This document shows positions 1 through 8,387 of a DNA stretch of 31,140 nt, in pieces. A program made the translations under genes and the position numbers. Each line of letters opens with the position of its first letter. Positions within the stretch are counted from its first letter, which is position 1. This DNA is from Actimicrobium sp047621665 (GTDB taxonomy: Bacteria > Pseudomonadota > Gammaproteobacteria > Burkholderiales > Burkholderiaceae_D): assembly GCA_047621665.1 (NCBI GenBank), contig JBLHMB010000042.1, positions 1 through 31,140 of the forward strand, read 5' to 3'. Below the pieces are notes generated by a model. That model did not search any database, was not told the DNA's origin, and saw nothing but the letters and a program-made list of their open reading frames with translations.

Positions 1-208
1 GCGAACTATAGCGATGTCGCGCCGTCAGCGCAAGTGTTTGCGGCGTGATATTTTTAAGCCTAGCTGTTTTAGCGAGGTGACTTCAGCGACAGTCAGCCAC
101 AGGCAAGCAATCCATCGCAAATTAATTGCGAAAAAGGATTGCCACCAGTTGGAGTCACCCCTTGCAAAGCGCATAATTCCTGCTTCCACTTTTGCTTTGA
201 AAAATACG

Positions 209-1300
209 ATGACGAATACAGAATGGCTGTTCACTCAGGAAGTACATCCGCAGTTAGCAACCAGTGCGGAAGTCGCAAACCTGTTAGCTAACCCCGGCTT
301 CGGTCGGGTCTTTACCGACCATATGGTGACAGTGCGCTGGAATGAGGCACAAGGCTGGCACGATGCGAAAGTCGAATCCAGAAAGCCGTTTTCGCTTGAC
401 CCTGCCTGTGCAGCACTCCACTACGCGCAACAAATTTTTGAAGGCATGAAAGCCTATCGTGGTGCCGACGGTGAAATTCTGATGTTCCGTCCTATCGAAA
501 ACGCCCACCGCTTCCAGCGTTCGGCTGCACGCATGGCAATGACTCCTGTACCGGACGACTTGTTTCTAGCCGCCGTCGAAGCGTTGGTCAAGATCGACAA
601 GCACTGGGTACCCGAAGGTGACGGTAGCTTGTACTTACGTCCGTTCATGTTCGGCTCCGAAACCTTCCTCGGCGTGCGTCCTTCACTGGAATACATTTTC
701 TGTGTGATCGCTTCACCGGTAGGTCCCTACTTCAAGAATGGTGATTCGGCTGTCACCGTTTGGGTATCGGATGAATACACCCGCGCCGCGCCAGGTGGCA
801 CCGGCGCAGCCAAATGCGGCGGCAACTATGCGGCAAGTTTGCTGGCACAGTCCCAGGCGAGCGCAAACGGTTGCGATCAGGTGGTCTTCCTTGATGCAGT
901 CGAACATCGCTGGGTCGAAGAACTCGGCGGGATGAATATCTTTTTCTGCATGGCCGATGGCACGCTAGTTACTCCTCCGTTGAGCGGCACGATACTGCCG
1001 GGTATTACGCGTAGTTCGGTGATCGATCTGGCGCGACGCGAAGGGATGACCGTCGAGGAGCGGCCCTACAGTTTCGACCAGTGGTGTGCGGATATCGCCA
1101 GTGGTCAATTGCGTGAAGTTTTTGCTTGCGGTACCGCGGCTGTTATCGCTGGCGTTGGCCGTATCCGTCATGTCGGCGGTGAACTTGTTATTGCCGATGG
1201 CTCTGTCGGCCCCGTCACCATCCGTATTCGTAATTTGCTCACTGGAATACAGCGTGGTCGACTGGCAGACACCGAGTCATGGGTGCATCACCTGTCGTGA
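209..1300 (+). CDS. ilvE: Branched-chain amino-acid aminotransferase
   Basis: PLP-dependent class IV aminotransferase that reversibly transfers the amino group between Leu/Ile/Val and 2-oxoglutarate; cytosolic, last step of branched-chain amino acid synthesis. The 363-aa product has the type II BCAT layout: an ALHYAQQIFEGMKAYR segment near residue 75, the PLP-binding lysine (about Lys202) in AAKCGGNYAASL, and EELGGMNIFF and GTILPGITR motifs further on. The frame is open upstream to base 14, but those 65 residues are Arg/Cys-rich and unlike the family; the ATG at 209 begins MTNTEWLF and gives normal length, so it was chosen although no strong ribosome binding site is visible. The YitT-type gene begins 5 bases after its stop, suggesting co-transcription. 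Family assignment is very secure; EC 2.6.1.42 follows from it. Confidence 0.95.
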   Translation: MTNTEWLFTQEVHPQLATSAEVANLLANPGFGRVFTDHMVTVRWNEAQGWHDAKVESRKPFSLDPACAALHYAQQIFEGMKAYRGADGEILMFRPIENAHRFQRSAARMAMTPVPDDLFLAAVEALVKIDKHWVPEGDGSLYLRPFMFGSETFLGVRPSLEYIFCVIASPVGPYFKNGDSAVTVWVSDEYTRAAPGGTGAAKCGGNYAASLLAQSQASANGCDQVVFLDAVEHRWVEELGGMNIFFCMADGTLVTPPLSGTILPGITRSSVIDLARREGMTVEERPYSFDQWCADIASGQLREVFACGTAAVIAGVGRIRHVGGELVIADGSVGPVTIRIRNLLTGIQRGRLADTESWVHHLS

Positions 1301-1305
1301 GCAGC

Positions 1306-1929
1306 ATGACCAAGCCCGAGACGCCGTCACCAATCGGACATCCGCACAGTCTGACTGAGGACATCTATGCGCTGGTCATCGGTCTGACCTTCATTGCGAT
1401 CGGTCTGCTGCTACTGAAAACCGCCGGTCTCGTCACTGGCGGCATCGCCGGCATTGCGCTATTAACGTCGTATGTTGTTCCGCTACCGGTCGGGATAATT
1501 TTCACCCTCGTCAATGTGCCCTTTTTTATCTTTGCGTACTTTGCGATGGGGTGGCAATTTGCCCTGAAGACCGTCGCGGTCAACCTTGGCGTGACCAGCC
1601 TGATGACATTGATGCCGCAGGCCTTACACATTGATTTCATCAACCCTGCTTTTGCCGCATTGGCTGGCGGTACCCTGTGCGGAATGGGCATCCTCGCCCT
1701 CGCCCGCCATGGTGCCGGCGTTGGTGGTACCGGTATCGTTACGCTGTGGCTGCAAAAAAAACGCGGCATCAATGCCGGGCGCAGCCAGATCATCATCGAT
1801 ACCGTCATCCTGCTGGTGGCGATGTCAGTGATTGCACCGAACCGTCTGGCCTGGTCGGCGCTCAGTGCTTTTTCGATGAGTGCGATGGTCATCGCCTGGC
1901 ATCGGCCGGGTCGGTATATCGGATATTGA
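1306..1929 (+). CDS. YitT-family (DUF161) integral membrane protein
   Basis: A 207-aa polytopic inner-membrane protein with about five or six hydrophobic segments: LVIGLTFIAIGLLLLK, GIAGIALLTSYVVPL, IIFTLVNVPFFIFAYFAMGW, AALAGGTLCGMGILAL and DTVILLVAMSVI. The segments are joined by glycine-rich turns such as TGGIAGIA and GAGVGGTGIV, which is the pattern of the YitT/DUF161 family. The substrate and function of the family are unknown. An ATG at 1279 in the same frame would overlap ilvE by 22 bases. The ATG at 1306 lies just past the ilvE stop and gives the short polar N-terminus usual for the family; neither has a clear Shine-Dalgarno. It is probably co-transcribed with ilvE, but no functional link to it is known. 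Confidence 0.8.
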   Translation: MTKPETPSPIGHPHSLTEDIYALVIGLTFIAIGLLLLKTAGLVTGGIAGIALLTSYVVPLPVGIIFTLVNVPFFIFAYFAMGWQFALKTVAVNLGVTSLMTLMPQALHIDFINPAFAALAGGTLCGMGILALARHGAGVGGTGIVTLWLQKKRGINAGRSQIIIDTVILLVAMSVIAPNRLAWSALSAFSMSAMVIAWHRPGRYIGY

Positions 1930-2178
1930 ACAGGTTGTGATTGAGGGTCACGTCACTATCTGCCATCGGGAAACGCAACGACTACGAATCCTTATCTCGA
2001 TAAGCACACGCTCCTACAGAGCGGCACCGTACAGACCGGCACCTGTTAAAACCCGTAAGATTCAACACGTCTCTCTTCAGAATTCTGCTGTGGCGATGCA
2101 ACGCTAACGGCCAGCCTAATCGTGCCCGCGCGCCATTCTCTACAGCAATTCATCACCCGAACTTGTCAGGAGTTTTCC

Positions 2179-2865
2179 ATGAAGCCTTATGTCATTTGCC
2201 ACATGATGTCGTCCATCGATGGCCACGCCCTCACGGACGGATGGGACCGTCCCTTCAAAAAGAATGCCGGTGCGCTATATGAAACGCTGGCCCGGCAATT
2301 CAAATTCGATGCCTGGATTTGCGGTCGCGTCACGATGCAGGAAATTGCCCACGGCGACGGCTACCCGGCCGGTATGGCCACCAAGCCCATACCACGCACC
2401 CACCATTTTGCCGACAAGGATGCCGCTTGCTATGCAGTGGCCATCGATCCGCACGGCAAGGTCGAGTGGAAAAGCAACCAGGCCCTCGATTCGCATGTCG
2501 TCGCCGTGGTCACCGAAGCAGTCGCCGATGACTACCTCGCCTACCTGCAATCGATCAACGTCTCGTATATCTTCGGCGGCAAGACCGGGATTGATCTGGC
2601 CAAGGTAGTAACGATTCTCGCCGATGAACTCGGCACCGAACGCATAATCGTCGAAGGCGGCCCGCATGTCAGCGGATCGTTCGTCAACGCCGGACTGGTC
2701 GACGAAGTCAGCGTGCTCGTCCTGCCGTTGATCGATGGTCGCGGCGAACATCCGGCCTCATTCGAAGTCACGCCACAAGCATGGACCAACCCGACGTACC
2801 TGACGCTGACATCGGCCGAGATCCAGGACGGCGGCAGCGTCTGGCTGCGCTACAAAAAACAGTAA
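2179..2865 (+). CDS. RibD C-terminal-domain / dihydrofolate-reductase-like protein
   Basis: A 228-aa single-domain reductase of the RibD-C (bacterial DHFR-like) fold. The N-terminal strand reads KPYVICHMMSSIDGHAL, the usual start of RibD-C reductases (SxDG). Later hallmarks are FDAWICGRVTMQE, the SYIFGGKTGIDL glycine loop, and RIIVEGGPHVSGSFVNAGLVDE, which is the classical EGG…L..A.LVDE signature. The family reduces pyrimidine or pteridine substrates with NADPH; as there is no deaminase domain and no riboflavin neighbour, the true substrate is unknown. The ATG at 2179 has a CAGGAG ribosome binding site 8 bases upstream and is preferred to the in-frame upstream start at 2122. The gene is convergent with tarD across a GC-rich hairpin. 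Confidence 0.85.
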   Translation: MKPYVICHMMSSIDGHALTDGWDRPFKKNAGALYETLARQFKFDAWICGRVTMQEIAHGDGYPAGMATKPIPRTHHFADKDAACYAVAIDPHGKVEWKSNQALDSHVVAVVTEAVADDYLAYLQSINVSYIFGGKTGIDLAKVVTILADELGTERIIVEGGPHVSGSFVNAGLVDEVSVLVLPLIDGRGEHPASFEVTPQAWTNPTYLTLTSAEIQDGGSVWLRYKKQ

Positions 2866-2877
2866 ATCGGCACCAAC

Positions 2878-2896
2878 CCGGCCCGCCCCGGGCCGG
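2878..2896. terminator. GC-rich hairpin between convergent genes
   Basis: A perfect inverted repeat CCGGCCC / GGGCCGG with a five-base loop sits between two convergent stop codons and abuts the tarD stop. It lacks a long U-tract on either side, so a bidirectional terminator is inferred from placement and stem strength only. Confidence 0.55.
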
Positions 2897-4063
2897 TTAT
2901 TTCATCAGTTTGTCCATCTCCCGATACAAGTCCGCCTTGCCTTCGAAACCCAGCCCCGGCAATTCAGGCAGGAAGATGTGTCCGTTCTCGACCTGAACGC
3001 CGTCCGGAAAACCGCCATACGGCTGGAACAGGTCGGGATAGGATTCATTGCCACCCAGCCCAAGGCCGGCAGCGATATTGAGCGACATCTGATGCCCGCC
3101 ATGCGGAATGCAGCGCTTGGCCGACCAGCCGTGTTCGCGCAACATGTCCAGCGTGCGCAGGTATTCGACCAATCCATAACTCAGCGCGCAATCGAACTGC
3201 AGCCAGTCACGGTCGGCGCGCATGCCGCCGTAGCGGATCAGGTTGCGTGCATCCTGCATCGAGAACAGGTTTTCGCCGGTGGCCATCGGGTTTGCATAGT
3301 AATTGCGCAGCGTCGCCTGCAGTTCGAAATCGAGCGGATCGCCGGCTTCTTCGTACCAGAACAGATCGTACTGCGACAGCGCCTTCGCATAGGCAATCGC
3401 GGTATCGAGATCAAAGCGCCCGTTGGCATCGACTGCCAGTTTCTGGCCATCCTGCAGCACGCTCAGCACCGAATCGATGCGGCGCAAATCTTCGTCCAGC
3501 GACGCGCCACCAATCTTCTTTTTAACGACCGTGTAGCCGCGGTCGATGTAGCTGCGCATCTCGTCCTTGAGCTGGTCGTGGCTCTGGCCCGGATAGTAGT
3601 AACCGCCAGCGGCATAGACAAAAATATTCCGGTCCGGCGTGCCGTTGCCGTAACGATCCGCCAGTACCTGAAATAACGGCTGGCCGGCGATCTTGGCCAC
3701 CGCATCCCAGACCGCCATGTCGATGGTCCCGATAGCGACCGAGCGCTCGCCATGGCCGCCCGGCTTTTCGTTCGTGAACATGCAGTTCCAGATCTTGTGC
3801 GGATCGAGGTTGGTACCGCTGTCATCGATCAGACTGGCCGGATCGGCTTCGAGCAGGCGCGGGATAAACCGTTCGCGCATCAGCTTGCCTTGCCCGTAAC
3901 GCCCGTTCGAATTGAAGCCGTAGCCGATCACCGGCTTGCCGTCACGGATGACGTCGGTGACGACGGCCACCAGGCTCAGCGTCATCTTGCTGAAGTCGAT
4001 GTAGGCATTGCGGATCGGGGAGCTGATCAGGATGGTCTTTTCGCGGATGTCGATGATTTTCAT
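2897..4063 (-). CDS. tarD: D(-)-tartrate dehydratase, enolase superfamily
   Basis: Mg2+-dependent dehydratase converting D(-)-tartrate to oxaloacetate. The 388-aa protein reads almost like the Bradyrhizobium TarD: N-terminal SSPIRNAYIDFSKMT and GYGFNSNGRYGQG, and C-terminal YPDLFQPYGGFPDGVQVENG. The enolase-superfamily residues are all present: the VVKKKIGG general-base lysine (Lys183), metal ligands Asp212 (VDANGR), Glu238 (WYEEAGDP) and Glu264 (ATGEN), and the catalytic His321 (CIPHGGHQ). The start is well supported by a GGAG about 10 bases upstream of the ATG. The gene stands alone, without the transporter or LysR regulator often seen near such catabolic genes, so uptake must be encoded elsewhere. 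Family call is firm; substrate specificity rests on whole-length resemblance to TarD from memory. Confidence 0.9.
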   Translation of the reverse strand: MKIIDIREKTILISSPIRNAYIDFSKMTLSLVAVVTDVIRDGKPVIGYGFNSNGRYGQGKLMRERFIPRLLEADPASLIDDSGTNLDPHKIWNCMFTNEKPGGHGERSVAIGTIDMAVWDAVAKIAGQPLFQVLADRYGNGTPDRNIFVYAAGGYYYPGQSHDQLKDEMRSYIDRGYTVVKKKIGGASLDEDLRRIDSVLSVLQDGQKLAVDANGRFDLDTAIAYAKALSQYDLFWYEEAGDPLDFELQATLRNYYANPMATGENLFSMQDARNLIRYGGMRADRDWLQFDCALSYGLVEYLRTLDMLREHGWSAKRCIPHGGHQMSLNIAAGLGLGGNESYPDLFQPYGGFPDGVQVENGHIFLPELPGLGFEGKADLYREMDKLMK

Positions 4064-4435
4064 GCAGAGTCTCCAGAGGGGAAGTCGCTCTTATTGGCGA
4101 AGCTCGCCAGCTTACTTTTAAACGCCATATTTTTCTCACAACAAGAAAAAAAAAGACTTCACGATTGAAATTATTCGCGTCGTGCCGCAGCGAGGAATCA
4201 GAAGTGCCCGCACGGATTGGCTCTTGGCAGAGGCAAACGCCCGCACAAATTGGCAGAACCAGTGGCCGGACATCTAGCCCGGCCAAGACCGCCGCGGTCC
4301 GTGAAAACAGCCAGCGCGGCAGGCAACCAAAAAAGTATCCGGCCCATTGCCACCCTGGCCCGCATCAAAAAACGCCCGCGTCCATCGCTTGGGCTAGACT
4401 GAACACCCTTTCCCGCCACCCCCTTCCCGCACACC
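4064..4435. other. Intergenic region between tarD and the exonuclease gene
   Basis: These 372 bases separate two divergently oriented genes and must hold both promoters. I see no credible gene. Visible items are a short perfect inverted repeat TGGCGA-AGC-TCGCCA at 4095-4109, lying about 30-45 bases upstream of tarD, and a run of nine A at 4146-4154. No convincing -35/-10 pair could be fixed for either gene. Confidence 0.5.
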
Positions 4436-5107
4436 ATGTATATCCAACCCGTCGTTATGATGGACTTCGAAACTACCGGCATGAGTCCGGCACTGGGCGA
4501 CCGGGTGACCGAGGTCGCCGCGTTGCGCATTGCCGGTGGCGTCGTGGTCGAGCGCTTTGTCTCGCTGATCAACTGCGATGTGTATATCTCGCCCTTCATC
4601 AGCCAGCTCACCGGCATCACGCAAGTAATGGTTGACCGCGCACCGCCGGTCGAACAGGTCATGCCGGAACTGGTGCGCTTCATCGGCAACGATGCGCTGG
4701 CCGCCCACAACGTCAGCTTCGATGAAAAATTCCTGCTGGCCGAGAGTGCCCGTCTGGGCATTGTGCCGGCCCACGCCGGCGTCATCTGTTCGGTCAAATT
4801 ATCGCGCCGCGTCTTTCCCGGTTTGCGCAGCTATGCACTGGGTGCGCTGGCAAGCTCGCTGGGCATCCGCTTCAATGGCACCGCCCACCGCGCCGAAGCC
4901 GATGCCGAAGTCGCCTCAGCCGTGATGCTGCATATCGCCGCCCATCTCGGTGAGCGCTACGGTATCCGCGAAGTCGATCCGCGATTTCTGCAACAGATCA
5001 ACCGGCTCACGGCTGCAAAAGTACCGGAGTTTTTACAGCGACCCGCAGACTCCGCCAGCACTCAGGTGATCCGCACCGTGCGTCGCAAAAAATCCAGCAT
5101 CCTCTAA
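4436..5107 (+). CDS. DEDDh 3'-5' exonuclease (DnaQ/RNase T-like)
   Basis: A stand-alone exonuclease of 223 aa related to the proofreading epsilon subunit of DNA polymerase III. All three exonuclease motifs are intact: Exo I MMDFETTG (Asp10, Glu12), Exo II AAHNVSFD (Asp96) and Exo III AHRAEADA (His151, Asp156), which makes it a DEDDh two-metal-ion nuclease. The C-terminal tail from about residue 185 is basic and ends RTVRRKKSSIL; it may contact nucleic acid. It is too short to carry the polymerase-binding or GIY-YIG extensions of larger DnaQ relatives. Whether it acts on DNA or RNA cannot be told from sequence. It lies 32 bases upstream of a CoA-transferase gene with no functional link apparent. 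Confidence 0.85.
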   Translation: MYIQPVVMMDFETTGMSPALGDRVTEVAALRIAGGVVVERFVSLINCDVYISPFISQLTGITQVMVDRAPPVEQVMPELVRFIGNDALAAHNVSFDEKFLLAESARLGIVPAHAGVICSVKLSRRVFPGLRSYALGALASSLGIRFNGTAHRAEADAEVASAVMLHIAAHLGERYGIREVDPRFLQQINRLTAAKVPEFLQRPADSASTQVIRTVRRKKSSIL

Positions 5108-5139
5108 AATTTCCTCAACCCATTGGAAACATCCTGCTC

Positions 5140-6204
5140 ATGTCATTCACCCCGGACCACCAGCTCTCCACCACCAAGCCCGGCCCGCTGACCGGAATAA
5201 CGATTATTGAATTGGCCGCGATCGGTCCGGTTCCGTTTGCTACGCGTTGCTTGCAGCAAATGGGCGCGCAGATCATCGTGGTGGATTCGCCGGTCAACCG
5301 TGGATTGGGATTACCGTTGGCTGCCAATTTTGATTATCTTTCCAGCGACAAGCAGCATGTGACTATCGACCTGAAAGCCGATGACGGACCGGCGCGTCTG
5401 ATGGACCTCTTACGCCAGGCTGACGTGCTGATCGAAGGTTTCCGGCCTGGCACACTGGAACGCCTGTCGCTGTCGCCGGAAGTGATTCATGCAAGGTTGC
5501 CGGCTCTGGTTATCGGTCGATGCAGCGGCTGGGGAAGCCAGTCGGTGCGGGCTGCCACCGCCGGCCATGACATTAACTATCTGGCGTTGTCGGGCGCACT
5601 GGCAGCCATCGGCCCCGCCAGCAAACCGATCCCGCCGCTCAATCTGATTGGTGACTTTGGCGGCGCCGGCATGCATCTGGTCTCCGGCATCCTGGCGGCC
5701 CTGTTCAGCCGCAGCAAGGATGGCAACGGCACCGTTGTCGAGACCAGTATTTATCAAGGCACAACGTCGCTGATGACGATGCTCTACGGACTGGCCGACG
5801 CCGGGCAATGGCGTCCTGAAAGGGAAGCCAATATCCTCGATGGCGGTGCGCCTTACTACTGTTGTTACCAAACTTCGGATGCCGGCTGGATGGCGGTCGG
5901 GGCCATTGAACGAAAATTTTTCACTGCGTTTATTCGTCAGATTGGTGCTGACGAGATTGATCAGGACCGGCAAAATGATCAAAGTTACTGGCCTGAAATG
6001 CGACAGCTCATCGCAAAAAAAATGAATCAGCGTACCCGGCACGAATGGGACCTTGTTTTCAGGGAGTCTGATTGTTGCTGCACGCCGGTACTGGGAATGG
6101 ATGAAGCACGGACCCATGAAACGACCTTGTCGTTGTTCGATGGCGCTGTTCCGAAGGACCCAATTTCTTTCATTGCAAACAGAGATTCTGCAAATGGACC
6201 TTAA
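5140..6204 (+). CDS. Family III CoA-transferase, alpha-methylacyl-CoA racemase type
   Basis: A 354-aa CaiB/BaiF-fold protein. It begins with a CoA-binding nucleotide fold (GPLTGITIIELAAIGPVPFA; MGAQIIVVDSP) and the YLSSDKQHVTIDLK segment. The racemase-type active-site stretches are present: AGHDINYLALSGAL (the histidine used as one base), NLIGDFGGAGM (the Asp of the second base pair) and DGGAPYYCCYQTSDAGWMAVGAIE. These match alpha-methylacyl-CoA racemase better than formyl-CoA transferase, so epimerisation of 2-methylacyl-CoA thioesters in branched-chain or steroid acid breakdown is the likely role. The C-terminus is slightly short and ends DSANGP*. The next open frame, a TetR regulator relic, continues in the same reading frame directly after the stop, which suggests a formerly paired regulator. 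Confidence 0.85.
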   Translation: MSFTPDHQLSTTKPGPLTGITIIELAAIGPVPFATRCLQQMGAQIIVVDSPVNRGLGLPLAANFDYLSSDKQHVTIDLKADDGPARLMDLLRQADVLIEGFRPGTLERLSLSPEVIHARLPALVIGRCSGWGSQSVRAATAGHDINYLALSGALAAIGPASKPIPPLNLIGDFGGAGMHLVSGILAALFSRSKDGNGTVVETSIYQGTTSLMTMLYGLADAGQWRPEREANILDGGAPYYCCYQTSDAGWMAVGAIERKFFTAFIRQIGADEIDQDRQNDQSYWPEMRQLIAKKMNQRTRHEWDLVFRESDCCCTPVLGMDEARTHETTLSLFDGAVPKDPISFIANRDSANGP

Positions 6205-6801
6205 AATTCGATCAAGGCGAAAACTGCGCCGATTGCCGGACGCGCACTGATTCTCGATACGGCAGCCACGCTATTGAGGAACAAAGGTTTTACAGCAACC
6301 TCATTAAGGGATATTACTTCGACCGCCATTATGCAAGCCGGCAGCCTGTATTTTCACTTTGAATCCAGGGATGCAATCGTGGCCGAAGTTTTGCGCATCG
6401 GCGTTGCACATGCCTTCAAACAGATAAAGGTTTCAGTCGATGCGCTTGGCAAGAATGGCAGCTCCAGAGAGATAACCGGCATGGCGGTGTCGGCGCATTT
6501 GAACGCGTTACTGCATATGCGGAATTTTATGTCTGCCAATATCCGGATATTCGGCTAGCTCTTTGACGAAATCAAAATAAATCATATTCCACTACGAAAA
6601 GAATGCGCGAAATTCTGGGCAGAATTACCTCATCGTTGCAATGGTGATTTAAACCAGACGGGAAACTTGAATCGGGTGCGATTTTTTATTATCGGGGCGA
6701 TGAATGCGACACTGGAATAGTTTCAATCGGGCAAAGTGAACATCTCGGATTTCGCTGCGGAATTAACGGCGTTGTTGCTTGATGGCGTACAAGAAAAATA
6801 A
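6205..6801 (+). pseudogene. TetR-family regulator, broken (no start, two in-frame TAG)
   Basis: Translating in the frame that follows the CoA-transferase stop gives a nearly full-length TetR protein. The helix-turn-helix reads ALILDTAATLLRNKGF…SLRDITSTAIMQAGSLYFHF, followed by ESRDAIVAEVLRIG and a typical ligand-domain tail ending FAAELTALLLDG. There is no ATG or GTG before the HTH, and the earliest TTG (6274) would delete its first helix. TAG stops at 6556-6558 and 6718-6720 interrupt the frame, which otherwise stays in register to TAA at 6799. It probably once regulated the adjacent acyl-CoA gene. Regulation of CoA metabolism is inferred only from adjacency. The reading frame is preserved except for the stops, so decay looks recent. 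Confidence 0.8.
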
Positions 6802-7147
6802 AAATTCCCCCCACTTTTTTTGACGCGCAACTATTTTCCGGGCCCAAGTGGAACCTTGGCACACCAAGGTACACCCATCGTCCATGAACTTGTCGGGGCC
6901 GGATTTGGTGATGATGACAAATTACGTCCTGCCATCCAGTGCCCTGCAAGTATCAACGACTCGTTTTAAGCTCCCGTGTGAAACAGACCATGCGATTCAC
7001 AATTCCTCAATTCCATCGCCTCTCCCTCTTCAGGAATGTCTTCGCGCGCTGCTCCTGGAAAGGACCATGCATCGATATCTATTTTGGAGAAGACAAGACT
7101 GCTATCAAAGTGGTGATGACGAGATCGGCAGTGCGGAAGATAGAGGC
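6802..7147. other. Intergenic region upstream of an unknown gene
   Basis: No gene was recognised in these 346 bases. The frame of the next gene is open back to 6848, but its extra 100 residues are of mixed, non-conserved-looking composition, so I treat the stretch as non-coding. It contains a perfect inverted repeat ACCTTGG-CACA-CCAAGGT at 6853-6870, described separately. Confidence 0.4.
6853..6870. repeat. Perfect inverted repeat, 7-bp arms
   Basis: ACCTTGG and CCAAGGT flank a CACA loop. It could form a small hairpin or serve as a regulator site upstream of the unknown gene at 7148; there is no following U-tract, so a Rho-independent terminator is unlikely. Confidence 0.5.
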
Positions 7148-8035
7148 ATGAACACTTCCCGTAATCCTTTGACCGGAAACACCGACGACCGGAAAAACCT
7201 CCGTCCGGCAAGGCAAACAAATCTATCGCTAGCCGTTGAACCGACGACGCCACAAACCACTCAAGCAGGAAAAAGACAACCGCCTATACGGCATCCGGCG
7301 CGCATCAATCCCACACATCGTCATCCCGGATCAAATCAGATGCGGTCGGCATTGCTCAAACTTAGCGATCGGCAATCTATTGCAAATGAAGGAATACTTG
7401 CCGACAGCGAGGCATCGCGGGCCATTCACACCGCGGACCGCTTGCGCTTGCATCGCACTTATTCCAACAACCAATTCACCTCGTTATGTGACGAATTTAC
7501 GGATTTATGCACAGCAGAACAACCATTCTGCCTTTCCATTATTAACTCCAAGGGCATAGTCACCGGCCAAATCAGCCTTGCACAGATACGAAGCAGACTG
7601 GCTAATCAAGAAGGGCAGGTTTTATGGACACTCAACGAGAACGGCGATTTGGTACTCGGTATGAAATCCAGTGCAGCTCCTGCCCTGAAACATTCCATTT
7701 TAGCTAACGGAAACGATGCATTGGCGACGCAATTAGAACAGTCCTGGGATCATGCCGCGCTCAATATATTGTCTGATTGGATACCAAATAAAAAACATAT
7801 TTTGGAAAATGAAAGCAAGAGGGTCGCTTCGGCAGGACTAATGAAAGCACAACGAACTCAAGGGAATGATTTTGAACTGATCATTGACAACGAATCTGGG
7901 CACTTCGAACCAGATGCAGAATCTCTGGCTTGTCTGAACCGGTTCCATGAACCGTTAAAGTCTTTGTTGAGCAATGAGTCATTCCGATTAAAAAAAATCA
8001 CTCTCTCGTATTACACGCTGGGTAAAGTCGCCTAG
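7148..8035 (+). CDS. Hypothetical protein with C-terminal IDNESGHFEP motif
   Basis: I do not recognise this 295-aa protein. The first 70 or so residues are polar, rich in Pro, Thr, Arg and Gln, and look disordered (NTSRNPLTGNTDDRKN…). The middle (from about residue 100) looks folded, with LCTAEQPFCLSIINSKGIVTGQISLAQI. The last 60 residues hold FELIIDNESGHFEPDAESLACL, a motif resembling the (I/V)DN-x-SGH-(Y/F)-x-P element that I associate with large secreted or effector-like proteins; that association is from memory and unverified. No signal peptide or membrane segment is visible. The ATG at 7148 follows GCGGAAG by about eight bases. The gene is visibly more AT-rich than the flanking core genes and sits between a dead regulator and an IS relic, consistent with acquisition by transfer. 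Confidence 0.6.
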   Translation: MNTSRNPLTGNTDDRKNLRPARQTNLSLAVEPTTPQTTQAGKRQPPIRHPARINPTHRHPGSNQMRSALLKLSDRQSIANEGILADSEASRAIHTADRLRLHRTYSNNQFTSLCDEFTDLCTAEQPFCLSIINSKGIVTGQISLAQIRSRLANQEGQVLWTLNENGDLVLGMKSSAAPALKHSILANGNDALATQLEQSWDHAALNILSDWIPNKKHILENESKRVASAGLMKAQRTQGNDFELIIDNESGHFEPDAESLACLNRFHEPLKSLLSNESFRLKKITLSYYTLGKVA

Positions 8036-8120
8036 AAAACCGCTGAATAAACCCGAATTCAAGAATGAACGCCACTGATTACATCTCCGGCAAATTTTTT
8101 TCGAAAAAGTGGAAAAAAGA

Positions 8121-8351
8121 ATCGGCAAATACCGCTTCTTCATCGCCGGGCAGCAGTGTTGCCATTTCAACGATGCCGGCTACCTTCGCCGCCGTGATGG
8201 TCGGGTTGTTCACCAGAACACTCCCGGCACCGACGTTAATCTACGTTTTCATGCCGAAGTATCACTGGTTGCCTTTCTTTATCTGGGGCAAGTCGGCATC
8301 GTGCTTGTGCCCGGGATTCTGCGTCGAGGGCGGCGCCATGTTCGACGCATC
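8121..8351 (-). pseudogene. IS5-family transposase relic
   Basis: On the minus strand one frame reads DASNMAPPSTQNP…DADLPQIKKGNQ, then TGA, YFGMKT, TAG, INVGAGSVLVNNPTITAAKVAGIVE…LLPGDEEAVFAD. This follows the central block of IS5-type DDE transposases, which run (V)DAT.I.APSSTKN…DPEMHQTKKGNQWYFGMKAHIGVD…HGDE…ADAGY. The TGA stands where the family has a Trp codon and the TAG follows closely, so the gene is dead. Both ends of the transposase and the terminal inverted repeats are missing. It ends 36 bases from the stop of the DUF1501 gene. It is evidence that mobile DNA shaped this locus. Plus-strand open frames over the same bases are artefacts. Confidence 0.75.
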
Positions 8352-8387
8352 ACGACGCTGCTGGTGCGATCCCCGGGCAGTTATTGC

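Noticed and set aside
14..208. N-terminal extension of the aminotransferase frame
   Set aside because: Arg/Cys-rich residues unlike the family; the ATG at 209 gives standard length.
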